Assembly: GCA_002633005.1 (NCBI GenBank)
Contig: NMRA01000476.1
Coordinates: 255,284-319,283, forward strand
Direction of reading: 5' to 3'
From: Phoronis australis
Taxonomy: Eukaryota; Phoronida; Phoronidae
DNA length: 64,000 nucleotides
Every line of letters starts with the position of its first letter. Within the stretch, counting starts at the first letter, position 1. The translations under genes and the position numbers were made by a program. Shown here in pieces: positions 11,401 through 24,223 of the stretch. The notes below the pieces were generated by a model. That model was not told the origin of the DNA and made no database searches. It saw only the letters and a program-made list of their open reading frames with translations.

Positions 11401-14400
11401 AGCAGTGGACTGAAGCTTGGGCCTGTGGTGACCTGCCTACACATTTTGCTACATGATCAGAGTCTAGTTTAGACCACCACTCAGACCTTTCACTCATAGT
11501 GTAATCTTCGTTCTAGTTGTTACCTGGAGTACACAGTGAGCTAGATTAACAAGATACCACTCAACTTGTCAGGTATCACTATTCCACTGCTTCTCAAAAT
11601 TATGCGTCCAAATAACCTTAATTCATTTCAAAAGTGGAGTGGACTTCAACCTATTTCATTCATCGGATAAAACAGATTGCAAAATCGGGTCTTTGCCTGC
11701 CTCTATTTCAATCTCTTCTGCCTTCACCGCAGCTGGAGTGTCATTCGTTCGTAATGATGTTGTTATGTTGCCACTTTAATTGACTGCTTGGGGCTTATAT
11801 TATCAACAGATAAGCGACTCAAAACATTTTCATGGGTTGTAGAACCCTTAAGGTACTTCACTGAAAATTTTAATTTTTGTAAGTAGACGGTAACCAACAT
11901 TTAATTCTCGATGAGTGAGCTTCTGAATATTGGGACTCAAAATTTTCAGCAGTGGTTTGCTGTTTGCATATATTTCGAATCCAGGTAAAGTTATAATTTT
12001 GGAAATTTGACAACCTGTGCATCAAGTGATCCTTTGTGGTGCATCATGAGTCATAATAGCAAAATATTGATAAATTACTACAGATAATGTTGAGACTCAC
12101 AAAAGTCTAGCTGTTGATGCAGTAGAATACAAGTTGAATAAAAAATGACAAATTCCATCTCTTAATGACTACATGAGCACAGTTTTTGATCATCAGGTGC
12201 AGGCCTACAGTTAAGAAGTGCCAGAGAACATGATAAACAAATAAATTTATCAATTTAGCAGCTATATTTCGAGAGCACATGTCTCCTCATCAGGCAAGTA
12301 GTAAAATGAACATGCTAGAAAAGAAACCAACATTGAATGCAGGTAGATTAACTGATGTGGATACAACACACGAGTGGGAAGCCTACAAGCCACTAGAGAA
12401 ACAGACCCAGAATGGTGAGGTAATTCGCATAACTGATTTACGACTCTGGTAGTAATCTTACCGGACTGAGGCAGTTTTTCATAACGAGTTAACATGACTT
12501 TATGGTCTGATAGTAAATAATGGCACCCAGTCTATTACCTGGTTTGACATTAGACATCTCATCGGCAACTTACTTTATAACTGTGTAAAGGATACCAGCG
12601 AGTGTCTTTGAAGCTATCCAACAGAAAAGACAGTAGCCTACGTGTACTTATCGCATATGTGAATTTGAAGTATGTGTCTCAAACATCGTCTGCGCTTAGT
12701 GACCTTTGACCTTTACCATCTGATTGGACGGTTGGATCTTTTAAAAAAGTAATGTTTTAATTGGCATGTTGTCTTACATGTGTTGCAAAAGAAATAAGTA
12801 AATGTTTTCAAAATTAGACCACCTTTGTACCTGTTGACTTCGTGCGATGCGTTTTGAAAAATAAAATATTATATGTCATATTTCATGTTCTGGCAAATCT
12901 TGACTTCTCTGGACCTTTTTATTTCAAAGTTTGGAACGAATTACCCCGTTATTTTGATCTGTATACAGATAAATTGAAATTTGCTCCGTTTATTTGCTTG
13001 TTTGTCCGAAATTTGGCCAGAAAGTTGACAGTGTGGCCATTTGACTAGATTACCACATGTTTTGCAGGCAAAATAGATTCCGATCGATATCATTACAGTA
13101 ACGATGGAGCGTCAGTTGCGATATTGGCAAGAAACGAAGAAAAGGGACTCTGGCTTGAAAACGATCTTCGACAGAAAGGAAAGGTTGCCAAGTTCTACAA
13201 AGTTGATGTTTCCGACAGAGCGCAGTGCTTCCGAGTTGTGAAGCAGGTGGCAGACGACAACGGGGGAGAAATACACTTTTTAGTGAACAACGCTGCCCAT
13301 TTCTTGCTCAGTGGAGACAGAGTATCCGGTAATATTACAAAGCGAAAACATCTTTTTTTTACAAAATTGCTACTGTAAAACTACTTAACATGTTCGTCGA
13401 TACATAACGTTATGTCCTGGAAAAGGGAAATGTTGATTTAGGAGTTAAGTAGCACATAGTCAATATAAATAAAAATTTTGATCGAAAGTTACCCAAATGC
13501 CAATACAGATTGTTTTAAAAAACCCACGACCTACGACCAACAACCCCCTCGACCCACGACCTGTGGTAATAGATGTATCTTTGCGCTTTTTACACATATC
13601 CTAATCATATTATGTCGCTGAACGACTTTCCCATAAGACTTACTTACACGCAAATCTGCTCTGGCTAAAGCCAGGTTGTTAAAAACAGAAAGTTGAGTAA
13701 GAACATGATCTGAAATAGCGAATTGTAAGCTTGCTATCGTTGTCACAGAAATAGTCCCACGAGTGGCTACCAATGGCCCCATTCTAAAATTATGGAGAGA
13801 GTACCTTAACGTGAATGGACATAATTTCACATTTTTATTATTTGCTTTCTGTTTCATATTCGTTGTATATACTCCATGTAACGTTGAGATACTTTCTTAG
13901 TTAATAGTTTGTTTTTTTCAAACTCCATTTACTGAAGAAATTACAAATTCGGCAGTTCCTTTCACTTAAATCTACCATTCACTAAAGAGCATACGAGACG
14001 ATTACATTTTACCGGGAACGACATTTGTAAGATTGGTGTGGTAGTTCTTTGGTTTGATTTTGTCACGTTTTTTTCGGTTTCTGACTTTCAAACTTGCCAA
14101 ATCAACGCTTTTAATTGAAAAAAAAAATAGTAAAAGCCACCCGAGCTCACGACCCGACTCATTGATCCTGCAAGAATGCCCAGTTATTCCTGGATCTTCC
14201 ACTGGAACAAGAGGGAAAGAAAACCCACCCGGCTGTCTAGCTTCCAAATCTCAGCATTTCTGGAAATGCTCAACTCATCTCGCGCACGGCAGTCCAGGGC
14301 TCGATTTTTTGCCCAGAATCCAAAGAGGTTACCCAGCTCCTCTACTCGGTTTCTCTCACTTACACTCCGGAGATCTGCCTCCCGTTCAGTAACGCTAGGA

Positions 14401-16530
14401 CCTCGCTAAAAAGCAAGACTTCGCGAGATTACGTGAGATATTGCCGTGCATTTTAAATGAGAACACGTGACTTTGACTACGTTTCAGCTAGGTCCTAGCG
14501 TAGGTCCTAGCGTCTACTGAACGCACGCCAGCTCACTGCATTTTTCACGTTGGCTCTGATGATGGCTACACATTGTCCTTGCCCATTTTCGTCACGGTTC
14601 CTAGCAAAGTAACAGCTGACAGGCCGCTGTCTTGATTGCGTTTAAAGCTACATTTCGTACTATTTAGTTGGTTAAAAACTAAAACTGAATTAGACCGAAA
14701 TGCAGCTGTCACTGGCGTAGGTGATTTATAATAAAATTACAAAAACAACAGATTGTGATGTTTTATAACTTTGGGGCCTGTTCCAATAAACTGACTTAAG
14801 TTCATTTTTGACTTAAGTCTCAGATTTGTCTCAACTTCCAAACTTCGAAGCTTCCACATCAGATAAGTTAGTCAAACTTAAGACAAAAGATTATTTTTAT
14901 AATACATTTATTACATAATAGAACATTACAATTTACAATTACAGAACACAGAAAACACACACACACACCGACACACGTACACCCAAGTTATCCCTCCTAT
15001 CTCCATCAAATGTTACTTTCAAATTGAAAAGACTGTAAACAGATATTCTTTTTTGCTAAGTACTTTTGTGTTTTATGATAGTTAAAGACCACTACATTAA
15101 ACGTTACAATATTCCAATTTCCAGAATTATATTTAATATTCGCTAAAAGCAAAAATAAATTTATAAGATCTAAATGGAATGTCTGGACTGAAGTCAGTCC
15201 AAAAACAATACGAACTAAAAGGCAATTCTTGATCATACTCTTTCATCCGAGGTTTAAAATCATTCCAGAAACGTCCAGGGACATTAGATTCCTGTAACAC
15301 ATGTGAAAGACAACTTGAAGTTTTATCTGAAAACTGACTTAAATTAAGATTTGTCTTAGCCAATTCAGATTTCTTGGAACGGACACCTGGTCAAAGTTGG
15401 CGTAGTTCCAAAAATTCATCTCTGTCAAAAATAACTACTAATATACGTTTGCCGGTCATACCGATTCTCCCCCTAATGCGCCTATAGTTGCAATGGTGCT
15501 CATAGATGTTTCCTTTTAGCTCAATAAAGAGTTCAGTTTAACTTTTAATGAATGTCTCTACCCACAGTACCATTCACGGAGGTCACACCAGACAGCTGGA
15601 TGAACATGATGTCCGTTAACGTTGTTGGTATTTCCAACATGGTACAAGCATGTCTACCATATATGACAAACGGTATGCTCTTTGATGTTGTAACTGACAG
15701 AAATTCTTATCATAAATGCAAAATTCAGTTTTCGCTGTATCTAATACAAACTTTGCGTGATTCGGTAATTGCCATTCTGATGTGATGTTGAAAGGCATTT
15801 TTACTTTTGTTCATAAGTCCTCGCAATATATTATCGTCCGATTCATTTTGTAAGTAAATGGAGCCAATGAAGGAATTGTTAACAAAAAAATCAATTCCAG
15901 ATGGACCTAACTGCGCTATAGTTAACATAGGCAGTAATTCTGCCCACATGGCTGAAAGAGGGACGCACGTGTACAATTCGTCAAAGTCTGCTGTGCTCAT
16001 GTTGACCAAGTGCTTAGCCGTTGAGCTGTCTGAATATCGTATTAGGGTTAACTCTGTGAGTCCCGGATGGACTTGGACGCCAGTGGTAGGTATAATGTAT
16101 TTCTGTGGATCGATACAGTAGCGTGACCATCTATCGGAATTAACGAATATCAGTTCCGCCAGTTGTTTTCAGTAAGACCTCCTTCAAGATTACTTGACAT
16201 TGATATGGAGTACTCAATTTTGGTTGCGTTAGGATCTTGTGTACGTAGTTGTGAGTGAGGGGAACGCCTCCACACTCAAGACAAGTTCAGGGTACGAGAT
16301 CTTTTAACGTTTTTATTTTTTTTTTCTAGGCCGTGACACACTTCGGGGAAGAAAGTTTAAAAGTTAAAGCTGAACTCGGTGCAAAGCACATGACTGGTTG
16401 TATAGCGGAAGCTTCCGGTATTGCAGCAGCCATTTTGTTTTTGTGCAGCCAAGACGCGCGATTTATCGATGGCATTGATTTGCAAGTAGACGGCGGATTC
16501 ACATCAATGGGACCCGAGGGCTTGAATTAA
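5422..16530 (+). CDS. Classical short-chain dehydrogenase/reductase (SDR), 5 exons, 294 aa
   Basis: Exons are 5422-5585, 13099-13328, 15568-15672, 15901-16085 and 16330-16530; all junctions are GT-AG and the joined frame is open for 294 codons. The protein is a Rossmann-fold NAD(P)-dependent oxidoreductase. Visible motifs are the cofactor glycine motif TGGNSGIG (residues 40-47), NNAA (118-121), the structural Asn in NVVG (149-152), Ser178, and the catalytic Tyr191 and Lys195 in YNSSK. The C-terminal part ends with the typical DGIDLQVDGGFT segment. A leader of about 34 residues precedes the fold and does not look like a signal peptide. Length and motif order fit classical (FabG-like) SDRs. The substrate cannot be told from sequence, so no symbol is given. 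The first intron (7.5 kb) is packed with repeats. Exon 2 uses the acceptor at 13098; the nearer AG at about 13068 would give an in-frame stop. Confidence 0.9.
6342..8850. repeat. Nested tandem repeat: two 1.2 kb units built of ~430 bp monomers
   Basis: The region opens with two 56-bp copies containing the palindrome TACTCTGCGC-GTGTAA-GCGCAGAGTA (about 6344 and 6400). Then come two roughly 1.18 kb near-identical units (about 6460-7650 and 7651-8846), each starting with TTCTTATTCTTCTTCCGACC and ending in a palindrome ATTGTCACGC(C/A)GTGACAAT plus TTTCTAG. Inside each unit the anchor TGCACCGGA(A/T)(A/G)AGGTC recurs every 433-437 bp (6597, 7030, 7467), so older monomers of about 430 bp were duplicated as a block. 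AGGTCA half-sites are very frequent. Confidence 0.75.
9541..10085. mobile_element. TTAA-bounded MITE, copy 2 (545 bp)
   Basis: Second copy of the element at 556-1099, same orientation, inside the first SDR intron. It starts TTAAAGAGGCCTGGAACGCG and ends CTTTCGCGTTCCATGCCTCTTAA. The DR1 motif at 9825-9837 has one mismatch. Confidence 0.65.
10782..11043. mobile_element. MITE with ~55 bp TIRs and an internal 21-bp minisatellite
   Basis: Left arm (about 10782-10845) includes ACACAGGTAAATTACC and AGTTAATTCTTGTTAGAGG; the right arm (about 10983-11043) is its inverse with few changes. Between them a unit of about 21 bp like GTAAAGTAATTATTTGAGAC repeats about seven times. Non-autonomous elements with a core minisatellite of this kind are known from marine invertebrates. 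Confidence 0.7.
12690..12830 (-). repeat. Solitary inverted copy related to the 6.3-8.8 kb monomer
   Basis: TGACCTTTGACCT (12700-12712), ATCTGATTGGACGG and the flanking order match the reverse complement of the CCAATCAGGTGAAATAGGTC stretch in the large array. It is diverged and lies 270 bp upstream of SDR exon 2. Confidence 0.45.
14383..14525. repeat. Short inverted repeat, 140 bp
   Basis: CGTTCAGTAACGCTAGGACC near 14383-14402 is matched in inverse by GGTCCTAGCGTCTACTGAACG near 14504-14524, with an extra half copy (AGGTCCTAGCGT) just before. A small MITE-like hairpin; nothing coding. Confidence 0.55.
14772..15392. mobile_element. Candidate 620-bp TIR element
   Basis: The left end GGGGCCTGTTCCAATAAACT and the right end, whose inverse begins CCAGGTGTCCGTTCCAAG, are imperfect inverted repeats. 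It contains an (AC)n tract at about 14956-14987. A related start (GGGCTGTTCCAGTAAAATCC) begins the inserted stretch at 33923. Confidence 0.4.
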
Positions 16531-16985
16531 CTTTTAACGGGACCTAAACTTTGACAACCAGATAATCATGTTATCCTTTGTTACACTCTGAGACTAGGTC
16601 TATTATTCGTTTGCAGTGTTCATTATTCAACAATAGCTTGCAGGTGTGTATGGGAATATTTCAAAAAATATTATAAAACAATCTTAACATGTACCCAGTA
16701 GCCAGAACACAAATCAAACAGACACCAAGTTGGAAAATTTTCTCTGATGCTTGCAAATGAAATTTTCAGAATGGAGGCAAAATACTTGTTGAGAGTAGTA
16801 ACCAAGTCAAATTCCCTTGTGTATTTATGGAACCTTAAAAGATCTAACACAATACCGTCTCTACCACAGGGCCCATTAGGACACTTGCCCGGGGGCCACC
16901 TGATTAGTGAGACCCCACGCCGATCCAAAAAGTCAAATGATACTAGTGCGTGCCGGTGTGAAAGTTAAGAATGTCTCCCTATACT

Positions 16986-17755
16986 ATTACGATGATAAAA
17001 TTCAATACCGACTTTGGCTAAAAGGTCTCTAACGCCTCTTGGCAGAGTAACTGTTATTAAGTCATTTGCTCTGTCAAATTTGGTCTGTCTTATGACAACA
17101 TTGACATCACCGCGAGACGACAATGTTGAATTGCAACACAATCTGTTTTATAGTTTCATCTGGCGAAACGAACCTGACAAAAATAAGAGAACCGCCTTAG
17201 TTAAACATTTTTCTTTTGGAGGGTGCAAAATGGTAGACTTGTCTTGAAGCCATTCACTTTATCTCTTAAAATTTCGTAGTTTAGAAGATTGGCAATAGAG
17301 CCTGGAAGAAAATGTTAATTTCAAAAAATAGGTTGTTTTCACGTAACATGTTTCATTTTGATAAGGCCTATAATCGTTCTCCAGTAAACTTAGTTCGTAA
17401 TCAGTTTGGGGAAGGTGTTTTTCGAAATGTTGGAGAGTTGATCAGCATTTTAACTCCTGACAAGGCAATGAGTCTCTATGATCCAATTTGGTTTAATCCC
17501 AAAATTTCAATTGACAGGAAGTACGTACAGTATATATTTTATTAGAGTTGGTATGCAAGGGCTTTGTTTATTTTTGATTTGTTAGATTTTAGTATCAATT
17601 TGATGTCTTACGGGTGGTGTGCAAGGGCTTTGTTTATTTTTGATTTGTTAGATTTTAATGGCAATTTGAGATGTTTTACGGGTGGTACGTAAGGACTTTG
17701 TTTATTTTTGATTTGTTGGATTTTAATGGCAATTTTGTATCTTACGAGTGCATTC
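16986..17755 (+). mobile_element. Decayed LINE (non-LTR retrotransposon) ORF2 C-terminal fragment
   Basis: Frames at 17014-17247 and 17312-17545 read RSLTPLGRVTVIKSFALSNL, IWRNEPDKNKRTALVKHFSF and LYDPIWFNPKISIDRK, the usual C-terminal block of LINE reverse transcriptases (LTLLGRITVIKS-like, LWNGKPDKIKR-like, PLWYNPNI-like). Frameshifts separate the pieces. Beyond 17545 the sequence continues as about three copies of a 66-68 bp unit encoding ARALFIFDLLDFNGN, itself LINE-like. The clade is not determined. Confidence 0.7.
17545..17755 (+). repeat. 66-68 bp tandem triplication within LINE coding sequence
   Basis: Units start at about 17550, 17616 and 17684. Each contains CTTTGTTTATTTTTGATTTG and encodes ARALFIFDLLDF, so the tandem unit comes from the retrotransposon reading frame. 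Confidence 0.7.
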
Positions 17756-17774
17756 TCTCGGGAACCTAGCATTG

Positions 17775-18660
17775 CGTTCCGGGCTCTATGCGTCCCGGGT
17801 TCTATGTGTCCCGGGTTCTATGTGTCCCGTTTTATGGATTTCGGATTCTATGTGTCCCGGGTTTTATGTGTTCCGGGTTCTGTATGTGTCCTGGGTTCTA
17901 TGCGCACGGGGTTCTGTGCGGACGAATGCGCAAGTTTTAACTACAAACACCATTTTAGGTGCACATGACAATTTTGAGGTGCTTTCTCGATCCTGATATA
18001 AGACAAACAAACTTGACATCGTTAACCCTGAGTTGCATGCATAATTTGGTCAAAACTTGGCCTAATAGCATAAATTACATGCAGATATATCTTCGGAACC
18101 ACTTGACAGAATTTCAGGATGTGTGGGTCAATTCTTATATTCACCAGGGCGCCCAATAATTTTTTTACACTAACGAGGTCATTCAAGGACAGAATCACGT
18201 GATAATTTCCCCCAAAAAACACTGCCTATAGCCAAAAATGTACATTTCAAAACACAGGCAGTATATGCAGGTTCCATAAGAAATTGCCATACTTGATCCA
18301 CATCACCATTTTGAATGGCCCTTTCAAACATGATAAAAGGCAAATTAACTCGACCTCATTAACGCTAATTTGCATGCATAATTAGTTCATAATTGTTGGT
18401 CGTAAACAGCGATTTTTACCCAGAAAGTGCATAACATTCAAAAAGAGCCAGTTTGTGCAGATTAAGAAGAAATTCCATACTTTGCCTAAACGATCATTTT
18501 GAGTCGCTCTCAAAACCAAATAGGGCAAAAAGTTCTACAACAACCACACCGGGATACACAGAACCTCGTATACTTAAAAACCCTTCGAGCGCACAAAAAT
18601 GGACACATAGAACCCGGGACAAAGTACCCAGGACACATCGGGATGACCTCGATTCTCTCC
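17775..18660. repeat. Foldback minisatellite of CCCGGGTTCTATGTGT units
   Basis: About eight imperfect copies of a 16-17 bp unit run from 17775 to 17930. Inverse copies (GGACACATAGAACCCGGG and relatives) lie at about 18545-18650. The space between has two related blocks with GCATGCATAAT (near 18035 and 18372). Confidence 0.6.
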
Positions 18661-19759
18661 ACCATCCACAGTATCCATGTGCGTGAGATGTGTACTTGTT
18701 TTTACAAAAAAGTTAAATAAAGACTAAATGTAGCACCTTTGTGTTTATGGTGAAGCGTCCACAGATTAAATATTGCAACACGGAAAAGGTAATTTACCTT
18801 AAAAACTCGAATTTTGAATTATTTAGAAAAGGTGGGTCCTTGTACAAGGACTTTTTGTCTGATACTGTAATGCTTTTTTGATTAAACAATAATTTTTACA
18901 AATATGTCAAAATGAAAGAGAAAACATTCATACCCGCATATATACGCTCATGCATACGCACATGCAAGCATGTGGTGGGGGTCATTTGCAACTCGAAAAT
19001 AAACTGCCTCAAAGTAAAAGTACCATAGGAGGCCATCTGTTTATATTTTAGATTACTGTAAAGTAAATATTTTTCAATTTTGAAATACTCGAATACTTAG
19101 TTTTTAAAGTATGTCAAATTAGGAGTCAAAGACGCTGCCGATAAATACAATTAGATTACCTCCTTCAATCTTCCCAAAAATATATCTAGGTTTGAAAGCT
19201 CTAACAAGGTTTCGTTTCCGCACTTTTTTCAAACTGCACATAGATATGTATCTTTGACTCTAAATATAAGTTTGTACTAGGTTTTAACCAATCTCAATCT
19301 AGTATCACTAGTAAATTGTTAAGTAAACCGGGAGATGCATCAATACCAATGTCAGTTTCCCACTTATGTTCATGTTTCGTTTTTGTATAACTGGAATATT
19401 TGAGAGACTAACATTAAAAGACATTACCGGGGATCCTGTCTTCAAACAAATTGCCTTGAGACTATAAAACAAAGTGAAAGGTGGAGAAAAGTCATGCCTA
19501 ATAAACAAGGATTGATGAGACATAAATAATACGTCAATATCTAAGAAATTACAAACATTAGTAATGCCTTATTTAAACCACTGGCTATGAAGTATTACAT
19601 TCATATCTATTAATATGTTACTATATACCAGATTGGAATGTAAGAGAAGTCGTGAGTACACAAACACATAATTTGTGCTACATACGTAAAGAGCTCAGAC
19701 CAAAATACATTTTTAAAGTCTTGCACAAGTGCAAAGTAAGAAATTGGAAAAAATAAACT
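18661..19759. other. Intergenic, nothing recognised
   Basis: AT-rich sequence without supported coding frames or clear repeats. Confidence 0.5.
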
Positions 19760-22700
19760 TGTCACTAGGGTAGCACAGCGATAGTCGGACCCGTCCAAGT
19801 GTCGTCGTCATCGTCCATTGTCAATTTCAGATAAAAAAAAACTTGCCAACTTTATTAAAGATCCTGCAGAGATATTAGGCGATACAGCCACAGACGCAAA
19901 AACTACCACTATGAGGCGCATTAGTAGTCTGGATCGTCCGAAAATCATCATCAGCATCTTCACACCAGAACTATATATGCCAATTTTCATAATTATCCTG
20001 AGAGTCGTTTGGTTGGTTGAGGGGCGGAGGTTCAAAAGAAACTAGAACAGTGATCACTAGATGCCCCTCCCTGCATGTGCAGATCGAATCTCTGAATTTT
20101 GACCGGGAGAGAAATTCAGCTGAACGCCAGCTTACAGGTTTATGAATAACAAAAACGTACCTCTGTTAGGTTGAAATAAATAAAAAAATAATAAAAATGT
20201 CCTTGAAAACAACAATTTCCGGGGACTATACCGCTAGTGTGCTGACGGATCCAGCAGGTGTCGAGACAAAGGCGGCCAGACGTAGGAAACTCGGGAGTCA
20301 CAATCTGAGATAGCCCACCATATAGCCGCCAAGCTGAAAAGTGCGTATCTTGGAACTAATATATTTGTGTTTATTATAGCCTTCGAGTTATCAAGCAACA
20401 TCGCTAAGTTCAGCTGCTCGTGTGGCCGTACAGTTTGATCAATAGTTTACGCTTTTCAACATCATTTTTCGGCTTAGGACTGACATGCCAAAAAAATGAC
20501 TTATTCTTGAGCAGCATAACGGCTGTCGGTGCTACACACGCCATGTCAACACCGTTTCCCCATTCTTAGCGGACAATTTCTTGAGCTATACAATAAAGTA
20601 AGTTTTACTCGACTACGTGTGGTTTGTCGGGTATAATGGCGGCTTGGAAACGCAGACGAAGGTGTGCCAAGAATGCTTTGTTCTGATTGGTCAATTAAGC
20701 CGTCCGTCATAATCCTGGCGATAGGTCAATTGTGTGGCTAATAAAGAGGGACGGAAGCCAAAAACAGACCCAAATGCACTAAAAATTTTCACTGTGGCGC
20801 AAAATACCATGAATCCATCCAAAACAGGAAGAGAACGTCATATCGGACTAATAGGAGCCTAGTTTCTAAATTTTATGAAAATCCGTTAGGAACCTCCGAT
20901 GATACAGAGGTAAACGTAAACAACATCAACGTGGAGCGTAGAAATGCGCCAACGACATCATCGCAAAGGGTGTGTTTCTATGAGTGTTTTTAGTATCATA
21001 AAATGGACATTACAATTGAGAAGGTGGAAAAATCTCTGTAATACAAGACTATTTGACAAATTTCATGAAAATAAGCCAATGAAGTCCCAAGATGTAAAGG
21101 CAAACGTAAAAAATGGAGAGCACAACTATTGTCCGACTCGTCTGAAACGCATCGTCATCTGTTGCCATCTCTACAGGAGCCCGTCAGTCAAATTTTCTAG
21201 TGCAAAGATCCTTTAAAGGGTTAGGGAGATACAGCTTATAGATGCAAAAAAAAAGCAAAATTGCATTTAAGAAGCGCCAGAATAGTCGAGAACATCTGAA
21301 AATCAACGTCATCCGGGGTCTTCTCATCAGGAACAGAATTGTCAATTTTCATGATCCTTTGAATGATTTGGTAGATAGAGAAAAAGACATAATTTGTGCA
21401 CAAAAATTTAAATAGCCAACAGGTTGCGCAGAAACCGTCAAATCTGTCTGAAAATAGGAAGGCGTTGACGCCTCCTTAATAGAAACATATTCTACAAATT
21501 CCATGAACTACGACGATACAGAGGCCACAAGTGAAAAATACATTTTGTCACTAGGGAGAACAGTAGTATTTGGATCAGTTCGACACTCGTTAGCATTTGT
21601 CGTCGGCTCCATAGGAATACAGCTTCCAAATTTGAATGAAGCTCCTTCAAAGGGTTAAGGAGATTTGACCGCAGATGCAAATGAAAACAAAATCGCCACT
21701 AATGGGTGACACAGTATTCGTACCCGTCCATAAGTCAACGTCAGTCGTGATCGTCTCATCTGGAAAACACCTGTAAATTTTTATAATGATCCTTTGAGCG
21801 GTAACGCAGATACGGAGGCGGGTGCTAGAAAGTGGCCGCATGGGATAACATCATTGCCTTCTTCTTCAAAACCTATTTGTATATCTTTACCCAATTTCAT
21901 TAAAATCTATTGAGGAACTCCGAAGATACAGAGGCAAACGTAAAAGAAATAAATTTGCCACTAGGGGGTGCAGTGGTATTTGCATCGGTACGAAACACGT
22001 TGTCATCTGTCGTCAGTTGGATAGGAACACACCTGCTAAATTTGAATAAAAGCCTGCAGACGGTTTAGGAGATACAACCAAAGAGTGTATTGTACTACAC
22101 TCCTTGATACAATCACGGACGCAAAAAAGCAAAACTGTCACTAGGAGTTACCACAGTAGTCGAAATGATCCGAAATCACCGTCATCTGTCCTCTTTGCAG
22201 TAGGAACATATATGCCAATGTTCACGATCTTCCTTAGGGTGATTTGATTGACAGAGGGGGACGCCAAATAGAGACTCAAAAACAGTGAAAAGGGCCTCTA
22301 GATGGCGCAAAAAACGTGGAATCTATCCAAGCACAGGAAGGCAACTCCATCTCACTACAAGAAACCTATTAGCTAACTTCATAAAAATCCGTTAACGACC
22401 TCTGAAAATACAGAAGTAAACGTAAAAACACGCTTCACCGGTAGTTTGAAAATTCGATCATGCCGTCCCATCCATAAAAGAAACATACAGGTGTACTTTC
22501 AAAATTTCATGAACATACATTAAAGAATTTTGGAGATAAAGCAGCGGACGCCGGACGCCCGAAGGACAGACGGGCAGGGATATTGGCATAAATATGTGGG
22601 CGCATAAAAACTCAAATTGCCTCTAGGAGGTACACTTGTTAGAGATCCGACTAAAATTCGTTCATGCCGTCCCATTCATAAAAGCAACGTATAGTAGCGT

Positions 22701-22855
22701 CACAATTTCATGAACATACATCGGAGGTTTTTGGAGATAGAGCAGCGTACGACAGAAGATGGAGGCTGGACACTCGGATGCCGGACGAATTGCCTAGCGG
22801 ACGGACAGGCATGACGGCGTAATGTAAATAATTATGTGAGCGCATAACAAAAGGC
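19760..22855 (+). repeat. CTCF-like-motif repeat family, long degenerate array
   Basis: Diverged ~150-bp monomers run from about 19760, are interrupted at about 20050-20745 by unrelated sequence, and continue to 22855. Motif sites include TGCCACTAGGGGGTGCAG (21956-21973) and GGCCTCTAGATGGCGC (about 22293-22308); several are decayed. Two terminal cassettes (GGACGCCGGACG-rich, then TATGTGGGCGCATAA) end it near 22605 and 22850, so at least two copies are fused. Confidence 0.65.
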
Positions 22856-23841
22856 ATCAACGGCATACTTTAGAGTAGTACTCTAAGTTGCCGAAGGACA
22901 CACTCTACCTGTAGTTGGCTGAAACAATTTCTCGTGCTATGTCACTTTAATTGTTTAAAAGCAAAGCGAGTCTGTCGCTTCCTGGTTTACATGAGAAGCA
23001 CCAGTCTTTTCCTTGGTCGACGACAGGTATGAGTTTAAGAGTCTGGCTGACGAGAAGCCTCTTTCAGTTGAGGCGGTGGTAACTGATTGTTAAACGAAGT
23101 CGTACCACACTTGGCATCCTCCTGGCAACTGGCAACTCTTGCATGATGGTCACCAAAGTGTGAGTACTAGTTACCTTTGTTGATCTTGCAAACTGCAGGT
23201 TGGCTTTTGCCATATCAACAACATCAGGGAGAAGAAAGATCTTTCTCATAATTGTTTCTGATTACTGACGTCAACTATTTCAATGTCGTCTGCTGATCAT
23301 TTTTTACGTAAAATTTAGCAAAAAGAAACGCGTGAAGATAGGAAAACAACAGTATCAATGACATGATCAATTTTTTTTTTTATTTCAATTGTTCAGGATG
23401 GAGATTTTCAAGAAATCTGATACAGTTTTTAATATCATGTCATTTTTGTCTTAATTTTATGTTTTTCATGAAAATCGCAAAAGTCCTGTCTTAATTGACC
23501 TTCAAGCAAAAGCGAAAACTAGTAAAATAACAATATTTTGTTGAATAAAACATTTAAATTAACTAGGCATTTCATATAGGATTAGCCATTACTGAGTTAA
23601 GATGGTCCAAAGTTAGATATATTTGGACATTTTTCTAGGCTCCGATACATCTTTAAAATGGATTTTTACACTTTTGAGATTTTAGACCATGTTTAATAAT
23701 TTTATAACACAAAATCTAACTATTCAAGCATTTATTTTGGGAAATAATTTAGGAGTTTTGAATTTTAAAAAAATATTTTTTGGTTTCTCGCCAAGTGATG
23801 TCATCAGTGGAAGACGTTGATCAGTTGACAGTATATTTGCA

Positions 23842-24223
23842 ATGACGGATAGTAGTGATTTTGAAAATTATGAAGAATTAGAAGGCAAGCTTGACGAGTT
23901 ATGGAGATGGGGGTAAAGACGGCATTGATTTCATTTCTTCCAATGCCGAGTGCATGCGTTTGTCAGGAACCATCATATCTAATTATAGTGATGCTAACTG
24001 GATTTTATTTCTGGTGAATGATTCTCGTTTCTGTCTTGTCTGTTCCAAAATTATGAAAGCTATGTGCCGTTCGGATTCGTCATTTCGGTCCAATGTCCGA
24101 CTTCAGCCCTGCGCCGGCTGCGGTCGTGAGCTCAATCTACATGAGTACAGTGTTCGAGCTTCAGCAAATAAATGCGCTGGCCCGCCGGGACAGTTACTTG
24201 AATATGAGACCACATTCGTATAG
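23842..24223 (+). other. Possible coding remnant, acidic start then CxxC motifs
   Basis: ATG at 23842 opens MTDSSDFENYEELEGKLDEL before a stop after 24 codons; in another frame from 23891 an open stretch to 24223 contains CLVCSKIMKAMC and CAGCGREL, spacings like a zinc-binding fold. A frameshifted old gene is possible but not shown; the opposite strand is also open here. Confidence 0.15.

Noticed and set aside
13060-13098. Acceptor TTTTGCAG at about 13068 for SDR exon 2
   Set aside because: It looks stronger by itself but gives an in-frame TAA before the conserved block. The acceptor at 13098 gives RFCNDGASVAILARNEE, which fits the SDR fold.
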